Assembly (NCBI GenBank): GCA_028689025.1
Contig: JAQTXA010000021.1
Span: forward strand, 1-46,185
DNA length: 46,185 nt
Direction: 5' to 3'
Source of the DNA: Aliarcobacter sp.
GTDB taxonomy: Bacteria > Campylobacterota > Campylobacteria > Campylobacterales > Arcobacteraceae
Position 1 is the stretch's first letter. Each line of letters starts with the position of its first letter. Shown here piece after piece: positions 39,527 through 46,185 of the stretch. The notes under the pieces were generated by a model. That model saw only the letters and a program-made list of their open reading frames with translations. It made no database searches and had not been told where the DNA came from. Made by a program: the position numbers and the translations under genes.

Positions 39527-40420
39527 TTACTCCTTATTTGACATATAAAAATATGCCATGAAAAATAGCATTGCTAAAGCTAAAAAGTATTGATAGAAGT
39601 ATGTTTTTTTCACATATTTTTCAGCTTTTATTTCGCTTTTTTCTAATTTATTAATTGTTGAGTAAATATCTTTTAATCCTTGGATTGTGTTAGCATAAAA
39701 ATATTTTGCATCGGTTTGATTTGCAATTTCTTGCAGTACTGCTGGATTAAAATCTCCAGGAGTTCCAACACCAATTGTATAGACTTTTATTCCATATTTT
39801 TTAGCTGTAGAAATTGCCACATCTAAAGGAATTGTATTTGTGTTATCTATTCCATCAGTTAATAAAATTGCAATTTTATTTTTTGATTTACTTGTTTTAA
39901 AAAGATTTGAACTTAAAAATAGAGCTTCATTTAAAGCTGTTCTTTGTCGTCCAGCAATTCCCACTTCTATTTTGCTTAATAATCTTTTTATACTATTTTT
40001 ATCATAAGTCAAAGGAATTGCAACATAAGCAAAGTCTGCAAAAATACTTAAACCCAAACGGTCATGTTCTCTTTCATTTACGAAATCTGTCACTATATCT
40101 TTTACAATAGCAAATTTATTAGCTTCTATCATTGAACCACTTGCATCTAAAATTAATGATATTTCATAACCTTCATCATTTTTAATATTTACATCATCCT
40201 CTTTAATTGGTGAACTCAAAGCTATAACTAAAAATAAAACAGTTAAAAACTTCAAGCTATTTATTAAAAGCATTGAACTTTTTGAGGCTTTTTCTAATAA
40301 CGCAATATTAGGAAAATAAAAAGAGATACCTTTTGTTTTACAAAATTTTAAACATACAAAAAAGAGTATTAAGATTAAAAAAGCATAAGGGTATTCAAAT
40401 GTATAGTTTAAAAAATTCAT
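39527..40420 (-). CDS. batA: von Willebrand factor A protein BatA
   Basis: A 297-residue membrane protein with helices at about 10-28 and 52-70, a vWA domain (LILDASGSM, then LLTDGIDNTN) and a C-terminal helix near 272-290. The intact DxSxS metal site suggests ligand binding through a divalent ion. It overlaps the DUF4381-like gene by four bases and lies two bases before batB. The A/B naming follows gene order. Confidence 0.88.
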   Translation of the reverse strand: MNFLNYTFEYPYAFLILILFFVCLKFCKTKGISFYFPNIALLEKASKSSMLLINSLKFLTVLFLVIALSSPIKEDDVNIKNDEGYEISLILDASGSMIEANKFAIVKDIVTDFVNEREHDRLGLSIFADFAYVAIPLTYDKNSIKRLLSKIEVGIAGRQRTALNEALFLSSNLFKTSKSKNKIAILLTDGIDNTNTIPLDVAISTAKKYGIKVYTIGVGTPGDFNPAVLQEIANQTDAKYFYANTIQGLKDIYSTINKLEKSEIKAEKYVKKTYFYQYFLALAMLFFMAYFYMSNKE

Positions 40421-40794
40421 TTAATCTCCTTTATCATGCTTTTTATTCTATTTCTTTCTTCATCTGAGAGTTTTTCTATCTCTTTTTTATATTTAAATAT
40501 TTCCAACTCTTTTTGTAATTTTTCAAAAGATTCTTTGTTTTTTTCATCTATAAAGTATTGGAAATTTTCACAAAAACTGTAAACTGCACCTTTTGTATCA
40601 TCAAAATCTATCTCTTTTAAATTTTTCATTGCAATTTGTTTTGATGTTAATCTTTTTCTCTTTTTTCTTCTATTTTTAAAATAATAGATTGCAAAGATTA
40701 AACAAAGTAATAAACCTGCAATTATGCTTAGTAAAATCCAAAGGGAATAATCAGGAACTTCGATGATTCCCTTTATATCTTTTAACTCTTCCAC
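40417..40794 (-). CDS. DUF4381-like small membrane protein of the Bat operon
   Basis: A 125-residue protein: a short N-terminal segment with the PDYSLW motif, one membrane helix (about 17-42, LSIIAGLLLCLIFAIYYF), a basic stop-transfer region and a helical cytosolic part. A protein of this kind (DUF4381) regularly sits between the DUF58 gene and batA. Its function is unknown. It is two bases from the DUF58 gene and overlaps batA by four. Confidence 0.75.
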   Translation of the reverse strand: MEELKDIKGIIEVPDYSLWILLSIIAGLLLCLIFAIYYFKNRRKKRKRLTSKQIAMKNLKEIDFDDTKGAVYSFCENFQYFIDEKNKESFEKLQKELEIFKYKKEIEKLSDEERNRIKSMIKEIK

Positions 40795-40796
40795 AT

Positions 40797-41627
40797 TTAT
40801 CCTTTTATGATTTGTGATAATCGCAGGAAAATATCATCGTCTGTGTATATTTTTCCGTGGGTGATTCTGTGTTTAAGAAAATGCTCTTCAAGTTGCTCAT
40901 CTTGTAAATCTAAAAGTTCTTTATATTTTTTTGCAACATTTTTTGTAATATTAAATTCACTACTTTTAAGATTTGTAGCATTTACAAGTTCAAATTCTCC
41001 ATTTAATAAAGGGTATTCTTCTAATCTATCTCGTACTATTAATGCATAAACATCATTTGTATAAGCAATTTCACTCAAATTCACATCTCCATAAAAATCA
41101 CCAATTACAAAAATAACAGAACGCTGTTTCATTGTATTATTTACATAATCACAAAAACTTTTATAATCTACTTCTTTTTTTATACATTTAATCTCCAACG
41201 CATCTTGAATGAGTTTATACATAATTGTCTCATCGTAGGTTGGTTCATAAAATATTTCACTTTTATTACTAAAAAAAATAGGAAAAAGTAAATCATGATT
41301 ATAAATAGATGAAAAACCAAGTAGGGCGATAATTTCAGTTGCAATATCTTGTTTCATATTAACAGAACCAAACTCTAAACTTCCATTTATCAAAAAAGCC
41401 ACAATTATATTTAACTGTCTACTTTCATCAAATACATTTACTTTTAAAGAGTTACTTTTAGCAGTTGCTTTCCAGTTGATATTTTTAATATTATCACCAT
41501 AGCTATACTCTTTAATCTCTTTAAAATCTAAACCATCACCTTTTAGTGAAGTTAGCTGATTTCCAAGATTTGTATTAAAAATATTTGTTTTGGCTTTTAT
41601 TATTATCTCTTTTGCTTTATCATACAT
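40797..41627 (-). CDS. DUF58 protein of the Bat operon
   Basis: A 276-residue soluble protein with the DUF58 signature LDFKEIKEYSYGDNIKNINW followed by KATAKSN. Members are vWA-like and act with the MoxR ATPase. The usual first metal-site aspartate motif (DxSxS) is degraded here to INGSLEFG, so metal binding is doubtful. The gene is followed by the DUF4381-like gene two bases on and preceded by moxR with an 17-base gap. Confidence 0.85.
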   Translation of the reverse strand: MYDKAKEIIIKAKTNIFNTNLGNQLTSLKGDGLDFKEIKEYSYGDNIKNINWKATAKSNSLKVNVFDESRQLNIIVAFLINGSLEFGSVNMKQDIATEIIALLGFSSIYNHDLLFPIFFSNKSEIFYEPTYDETIMYKLIQDALEIKCIKKEVDYKSFCDYVNNTMKQRSVIFVIGDFYGDVNLSEIAYTNDVYALIVRDRLEEYPLLNGEFELVNATNLKSSEFNITKNVAKKYKELLDLQDEQLEEHFLKHRITHGKIYTDDDIFLRLSQIIKG

Positions 41628-41644
41628 TTTATTGCTCCTTTTAC

Positions 41645-42590
41645 TTAAGGAGTTTTTATTTTTTGGATAATTTTTTCAATGATATAATCAGTTGTAATTC
41701 CGTTTGCTCTTGCTTTGAAATTAAGAATTAATCTATGTCTTAATACACCTTTTAAAACATAAGAAATATCTAAAGGAGTTACATAATCTTTTCCTCTAAT
41801 CAAAGCTGTTGCAATACTCGCTTTATATAAATCAATAGAAGCTCTTGGACTTGCTCCAAACTCTATATATTCAGAAATTTCATGTAAATCATAATCTTTT
41901 GGATCTCTTGTTGCAAAAATTAGTTTTGTCATATAGTTTTTTACAGCAGTATCAACATGTATTTCCTTTAATGACTCTTTCATATTTATAATATCATCAA
42001 CACTTGCAACAACTTGAATTTGTTCAAAGCCTTTTATTGCAACTCTATTTACGATTTCCATTTCTTCATCAAAAGTGTTATATCCCACTAATACTTTCAT
42101 CATAAATCTATCTAGTTGTGCTTCTGGAAGTCTGTATGCTCCCTCTTGTTCAACTGGATTTTCTGTTGCCATTACTAAAAAAGGACTTGGAGATTTAAAA
42201 GTTGTATCTGAAATAGTAATTTGTCTCTCTTGCATTACTTCTAAAAGTGCAGCTTGAACTTTTGCAGGTGCTCTATTTATCTCATCTGCAAGTAATAAAT
42301 TTGTAAAAGCCGGTCTTTTTTATAGAAAATTCCCCACTCTTTGGATTATAAATCTCAGTTCCAGTTATATCACTTGGAAGTAAATCAGGAGTGAATTGGA
42401 TTCTTTTAAACTCTATTCCTAAAGCTTGGGCAAGGGCATTAATAGCAGTTGTTTTGGCAAGTCCTGGAACACCTTCCACTAAAATGTGTCCATTTGCAAT
42501 AAGTCCTATAAGTAAAGAGTCAATTAATTCCTCTTGACCAACAATAACTTTTTTCATTTCATTTTTGATGTTATTTATTAGGTTATTCAT
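41645..42590 (-). pseudogene. moxR: moxR AAA+ ATPase split by a frameshift
   Basis: Two pieces in different frames give one MoxR protein. Piece 1 (42590-42282) has Walker [10 protein letters not shown] and runs to [16 protein letters not shown] and a stop; piece 2 (continuing to 41645) contains the Walker [32 protein letters not shown] and the sensor regions. The frame changes near 42311-42321 on the minus strand (ATAAAAAAGACCGGC); restoring two bases, most likely a GG next to the A-run, recovers the expected KKGPAF. MoxR would be the ATPase driving the vWA proteins of this operon. Either the gene is broken or the sequence has an error at an A-run. The rest of the operon is intact. Confidence 0.8.
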
Positions 42591-42781
42591 TTAATACCTT
42601 TTTATTTAAATTTGATTTTAGATTTGCAAGTATAGATTGCGTGGGTAAATAGAGTATTAATAGTATGATAATCTTTCATTAACAATTGTATAGTATAAAT
42701 TTTAGAACATTTTTTATTTTAATTATTGTAATTTTATTATAAGATAAGCACATTAATAATTGATTATAACAAAGGTTTGAA

Positions 42782-43081
42782 GTGAGTAATGAAATAGAAA
42801 TAGAATTAGAAGATGAAATAGATTTACAAGAGCCAAAAAAATATAAAGTTTTTTTACTGAATGATGATTTTTCAACAATGGATTTTGTAATTGATGTTTT
42901 AGTAAGAGTATTTCGAAAATCAGTAGATGAAGCAACAACAATAATGATGAATATCCACCACAAAGGAAAAGAGTTGTGTGGAACTTATACATATGAGATA
43001 GCTTCAACAAAAGTTGCCCAAGTAAAAACTATGGCAAGAGAAAAAGGTTTTCCCTTAAAAGCTATAATGGAAGAAGAATAA
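42782..43081 (+). CDS. clpS: ClpS adaptor
   Basis: A 99-residue adaptor that binds N-degron substrates and passes them to ClpA. The core [19 protein letters not shown] is the signature, with the Asn-Asp and Met residues that form the N-degron pocket, then [19 protein letters not shown]. The start is GTG at 42782, with AAAGG at 42771-42775; the ATG at 42789 is out of frame. clpA follows four bases after the stop. The upstream 190-bp gap to moxR is AT-rich and has weak promoter candidates on both strands. Confidence 0.93.
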   Translation: MSNEIEIELEDEIDLQEPKKYKVFLLNDDFSTMDFVIDVLVRVFRKSVDEATTIMMNIHHKGKELCGTYTYEIASTKVAQVKTMAREKGFPLKAIMEEE

Positions 43082-43085
43082 AAAG

Positions 43086-45305
43086 ATGATAAGTAAAGAA
43101 TTAAGAAGCATTTTTACACAAGCTGTAGGATATGCAAAAAGTAGTAAACATGAATATCTAACATTAGAACATATTTTTTTAATGTTAATACATGATCAAA
43201 CTATAGAAAACCTATTTGTAGATTTAGGTGTTGATACAAATAAATTATTTAGTGATACAAAAAAATATATAGATGAAAATACACCAAGATTACCAATGGA
43301 TATAATTGATGAACCAATGGAAACAATCTCATTAACTTCTACAATAGAGTATATGGTTTCACATGTTCAAACAAGTGGAAAAACAAATGCAAATGTTGAA
43401 GATATGTTTGTTGCAATTTTAAGAGATGATAAATCGTATGCTAGTTATTTACTAAAAAAACTGGGAATTCAAAGGGTTGATATTTTAGAAGAGATTGCCC
43501 ATAAAGATCCAGATGAAGATAGTGGTTTAGAAAATGATAATGATTTGGACAATAAAGTATTAGATAAAAACTCAACAGAGTTAGTTACAGTTGCTAAAAA
43601 AGGTGATATTGATCCAGTTATAGGAAGAGAAACTGAGATTTCAAGGGTAATTGAGATTTTAAGTAGAAGAAAAAAGAATAATCCTGTTTTAGTTGGTGAA
43701 CCAGGTGTTGGTAAAACAGCAATTGCTGAAGGCTTAGCTTTAGAAATAGCACAAGAGAAAGTTCCCGAATTTTTACTAAAAGCAAAAATATTTTCGCTAG
43801 ATATGGGGTCAATGATTGCAGGAACAAAATATAGAGGTGATTTTGAGAAAAAATTAAAATCACTTTTAAAAGAAGTAGCAAAAATACCAAATGCAATTTT
43901 ATTTATAGATGAAATTCACACAATTGTAGGAGCTGGAAGTGTTGGTGGAAGTGCCATGGATGCTTCAAATATCTTAAAACCAATGTTAGCAAATGGAAAA
44001 TTAAGATGTATTGGAGCTACAACTTTTAGTGAATTTAGAAATGATTTCTCAAAAGATAAAGCATTAAGTAGAAGATTTGCAAAAGTTGATGTAAATGAAC
44101 CCTCAATTGAAGACTCAATTACTATTTTAGAAGGTTTAAAATCAAAATACGAAGAGTATCATGGTGTAAAATATTCAAAAGGTGCAATAACAAGTGCAGT
44201 TGAATTAAGTAAAAAATATATTACAGATAGATTTTTGCCAGATTGTGCAATTGATGTAATTGATGAGGTTGGAGCTTCTAAAAAAATAAGTTTAGCAACT
44301 GAGTTAAAAACAAAAACAACAAGTAATATTACAATCACTACAAAAGATGTAGAAAGTATTATTGCTAAAATGGCACATATCCCAGAAAGAAGTGCTACAA
44401 AATCAGATTTAACTTTATTAAAATCTTTAGAAAAAAATATGCAAAAAAGAGTTTTTGGACAAGATAATGCAATTACAACAATTGTTCAATCAATAAAAAG
44501 AAACAAAGCTGGTCTTGGACTTGATAAAAAACCAATTGGAAGCTTCTTATTTACAGGACCAACAGGAGTTGGAAAAACAGAAGTAGCCAAAGAGTTATCA
44601 GCTCAACTTGGAATTCATTTTGAAAGATTTGATATGAGTGAATATATGGAAGCTCATACAATCTCAAGATTGATTGGAGCACCAGCTGGTTATGTTGGGT
44701 TTGAACAAGGTGGACTTTTAACAGAAGCCATTAGAAAACATCCTCATACAGTACTTTTACTTGATGAAATTGAAAAAGCACATCCTGATTTAATGTCAAT
44801 TTTACTTCAAGTTATGGATAATGCTGAATTAACTGATAACAGTGGTAACAAAGCAGATTTTCAAAATATTGTTTTAATTATGACTTCAAATTTAGGAGCA
44901 ACAGAAGCAAATGTTATGGGATTTGCAAAAAATGAGAAACTAAATGAAAACAAAGCAATAAATAAATTTTTTGCACCGGAGTTTAGAAATAGGCTCGATG
45001 CAGTTGTTCCTTTTGATTCATTAAGCATAGATGTAGTTACAAAAGTAGCAGGTAAATTTATAGAAGATTTAGAAAAACAATTAGTAGATAAAAAAATCAA
45101 AATCGAAATAAGTGCAAAAGCGAAAAAAGAACTTGCTACTTTAGGTTATGATAGAGCTATGGGTGCACGACCACTTAATAGAGTGATATCTGATAAAATT
45201 AAAAATCCATTAACAGATGAAATTTTATTTGGTAAGTTAAAAAAGGGTGGATTAGTAAAAATAGATTTCGAAAAAGAGTTTATTTTTGAATTTAAAGCTT
45301 TGTAA
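43086..45305 (+). CDS. clpA: ATP-dependent Clp protease ATP-binding subunit ClpA
   Basis: A 739-residue Hsp100 unfoldase that feeds ClpP. The N-terminal Clp_N domain (about 1-140) has YLTLEHIFLMLI. The first ATPase module carries GEPGVGKTA at about 203 and LFIDEIHTIVGAGS; the second carries GPTGVGKTE at about 491 and LLLDEIEKAHPD. The ClpP-docking tripeptide, IGL in E. coli ClpA and IGF in ClpX, appears as MGF in ANVMGFAKNE. The C-terminal D2 domain is complete (GYDRAMGARPLNR). It pairs with clpS just upstream. Confidence 0.95.
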   Translation: MISKELRSIFTQAVGYAKSSKHEYLTLEHIFLMLIHDQTIENLFVDLGVDTNKLFSDTKKYIDENTPRLPMDIIDEPMETISLTSTIEYMVSHVQTSGKTNANVEDMFVAILRDDKSYASYLLKKLGIQRVDILEEIAHKDPDEDSGLENDNDLDNKVLDKNSTELVTVAKKGDIDPVIGRETEISRVIEILSRRKKNNPVLVGEPGVGKTAIAEGLALEIAQEKVPEFLLKAKIFSLDMGSMIAGTKYRGDFEKKLKSLLKEVAKIPNAILFIDEIHTIVGAGSVGGSAMDASNILKPMLANGKLRCIGATTFSEFRNDFSKDKALSRRFAKVDVNEPSIEDSITILEGLKSKYEEYHGVKYSKGAITSAVELSKKYITDRFLPDCAIDVIDEVGASKKISLATELKTKTTSNITITTKDVESIIAKMAHIPERSATKSDLTLLKSLEKNMQKRVFGQDNAITTIVQSIKRNKAGLGLDKKPIGSFLFTGPTGVGKTEVAKELSAQLGIHFERFDMSEYMEAHTISRLIGAPAGYVGFEQGGLLTEAIRKHPHTVLLLDEIEKAHPDLMSILLQVMDNAELTDNSGNKADFQNIVLIMTSNLGATEANVMGFAKNEKLNENKAINKFFAPEFRNRLDAVVPFDSLSIDVVTKVAGKFIEDLEKQLVDKKIKIEISAKAKKELATLGYDRAMGARPLNRVISDKIKNPLTDEILFGKLKKGGLVKIDFEKEFIFEFKAL

Positions 45306-45331
45306 CACAATCATTATACAAATCTTTAGAT

Positions 45332-45352
45332 ACAATTCGAAAATTGTTTTTT
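45332..45352 (+). terminator. Possible terminator after clpA
   Basis: 6-bp stem ACAATT / AATTGT with a CGAA loop (45332-45347), followed by five T. Short and AT-rich, so weak. The remaining bases before the cytochrome gene hold no promoter I can defend. Confidence 0.4.
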
Positions 45353-45399
45353 ATATAAAACAAACAAGTTATTATTTTATTTGACAAAGGAACAAAAAC

Positions 45400-45957
45400 A
45401 TGAGAAAACTTTTATTAGGTTCTGCTGTAGCAGTTGCACTACTAACAGGTTGTGGAGATGAGAAAAAAGAATCAACACAAGCTACTGAAACTAAGCAAGA
45501 AATTAAAAAAGATGAAACTACAGCTGTTGTAAAAGAAGAACAAACAGCAAATACTTCAGCAGCAGTAGAAAAAGTTTCTGAGCAAGTTAAAGAAAATAGT
45601 GAAAAAATCGAAGAGCCTAAAGAGACAACTACAACAATAGTAGAAACTAAAGAGAATGTAGTAATTGCTCCTGATAAAGTAGATGGTGAAGTTAAAGAAG
45701 TAGTTGCAGAAGCAGCTGTTGATGCAACAACATTATTTGCAACATGTGCTTCATGTCATGGACAAAAAGCAGAAAAATCAGCTTTAGGAAAATCACAAGT
45801 AATTGCTGGTTGGGATAAACAAAGACTTATTGATGCTTTACATGGATATAAAGCTGGAACTTACGGTGGAGTTATGAAAAATATAATGACTGGACAAGTA
45901 AGTAATAAAACAATTGCAGAAATTGATGCATTAGCAGACTTAATCTCAAAAATGTAA
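45400..45957 (+). CDS. Lipoprotein c-type cytochrome with long charged linker
   Basis: A 185-residue protein with a lipoprotein signal (lipobox LTGC, Cys18), so it is anchored to a membrane. Residues about 20-105 are a low-complexity Glu/Lys/Thr/Val linker. The C-terminal domain is a cytochrome c553-like fold: heme site CASCH at 116-120, GYKAGTYGG, and a Met ligand probably M163 or M159 (MKNIMTGQVS). It would carry electrons in the periplasm, held on a flexible tether; partner oxidases or reductases are not in the window. AAAGGAA precedes the ATG and a terminator follows. Confidence 0.85.
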   Translation: MRKLLLGSAVAVALLTGCGDEKKESTQATETKQEIKKDETTAVVKEEQTANTSAAVEKVSEQVKENSEKIEEPKETTTTIVETKENVVIAPDKVDGEVKEVVAEAAVDATTLFATCASCHGQKAEKSALGKSQVIAGWDKQRLIDALHGYKAGTYGGVMKNIMTGQVSNKTIAEIDALADLISKM

Positions 45958-45965
45958 TACAAAGT

Positions 45966-45992
45966 AAAAGATGGAGTAAGTCTCCATTTTTT
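45966..45992 (+). terminator. Terminator after the cytochrome gene
   Basis: Stem ATGGAG / CTCCAT (45971-45976 and 45982-45987), extended outward by A-T pairs, loop TAAGT, followed by a T-run. Confidence 0.8.
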
Positions 45993-46156
45993 ATAAAAAC
46001 CTCAAAAAATATACAACTTTTTCTCTTTATAAACTTCAAATAATAGTTAAAATTTAAAAAAAATCAAACAAATACGTAAAAACCCAATAAAAAGTAAGCA
46101 AAAACCTTAAAAACCGTAAAATCCGAAACATTAAGCGAAATTTAAGCGCTAACCCC

Positions 46157-46185
46157 TTGACAAAGAGATAAAAACCTATTATAAT
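46157..46185 (+). promoter_or_regulatory. Perfect consensus sigma-70 promoter at the window end
   Basis: TTGACA (46157-46162), spacer of exactly 17 bases, TATAAT (46180-46185). The upstream 150 bases are A-rich with TTAAGCG words and could be an UP element. A full-consensus promoter is rare in this AT-rich genome type and suggests a very strong unit beyond the window, such as rRNA or tRNA. The target cannot be seen. Confidence 0.8.

Noticed and set aside
42312..42321. Programmed -1 frameshift at A AAA AAG in moxR
   Set aside because: Reading in the -1 frame leads to a stop after about a dozen codons. Only +1 or -2 restores the protein, so the known -1 mechanism does not fit.
42763..42771. 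Extended -10 (TGTTATAAT) on the minus strand for the Bat operon
   Set aside because: It would give a leader of about 165 bases and lies on the clpS ribosome site. The match may be chance in AT-rich DNA, so I did not list it as a feature.
45344..45363. TTGTTTT/AAAACAA inverted repeat after clpA
   Set aside because: The stem is nearly all A-T pairs and overlaps a better, though still weak, hairpin at 45332-45347.

Overview
The window is AT-rich (A+T clearly above 70 percent by eye) and reads as chromosomal DNA of a member of the Campylobacterota, most likely an Arcobacter-type organism (Arcobacteraceae). The reasons are the gene content (FliY, FlhF/FlhG, two TPR proteins resembling the Campylobacter Pfl motility proteins, a Bat/MoxR operon, clpS-clpA), TGnTATAAT-type promoters, frequent TTG starts, and nearly all flagellar genes lying in one block. 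The species cannot be fixed from the sequence alone. There is no CRISPR array, insertion sequence, phage or tRNA/rRNA gene inside the window.

Region 1 (1-19498, plus strand) is a dense flagellar block: the 3' part of a TPR protein, then a FlaG-like protein, fliY, motA, motB, a short flgJ, a FlgN-like chaperone, a secreted FlgA/SAF-like protein, flhF, flhG, a small membrane protein, fliE, flgC, fliK, fliR, flhB, a PflA-like TPR protein, fliI, flgL, flhA and an HlyD-like periplasmic protein. Most neighbours overlap or are separated by a few bases. A sigma-70 type extended -10 sits before the FlaG-like gene, and I see no convincing terminator until 23148. The products cover the C-ring, stator, rod, export gate and ATPase, hook-length ruler, hook-filament junction and polar placement. 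No fliA (sigma-28) or flgM is present.

Region 2 (19485-23149, plus) continues without a break: a short molybdopterin oxidoreductase, an MFS permease, a small helix-rich protein and a flavin-reductase-like protein, closed by a strong hairpin terminator. Then come mscL (minus), with an added zinc-ribbon tail, and a large chemoreceptor (plus) with a NIT-type sensor and a C-terminal zinc-binding CZB domain.

Region 3 (26807-36143, minus) is metabolic. It holds a FAH-fold protein of unknown role, a class I fumarase with its own promoter, and a four-gene operon read from 35239 to 29485: an HpcH/HpaI CoA-ester lyase, an acyl-CoA ligase fused to a degenerate lyase domain, a mesaconyl-CoA hydratase-like MaoC protein, and a malyl/methylmalyl-CoA lyase-like protein. 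Together they suggest a C5-dicarboxylate (mesaconate/citramalate) CoA pathway linking propionyl-CoA plus glyoxylate to acetyl-CoA plus pyruvate. This is the most interesting part of the window. bioD follows upstream, with its own promoter and terminator.

Region 4 (36204-42590, minus) is a Bat aerotolerance-type operon: moxR, DUF58, a DUF4381-like protein, batA, batB, a batC-like TPR protein and batD. Its moxR is interrupted by a frameshift just before the Walker B motif. Region 5 (42782-45957, plus) holds clpS-clpA and a lipoprotein cytochrome c. The window ends exactly on a perfect consensus sigma-70 promoter (TTGACA, 17 bp, TATAAT), which must drive a strong gene just outside.
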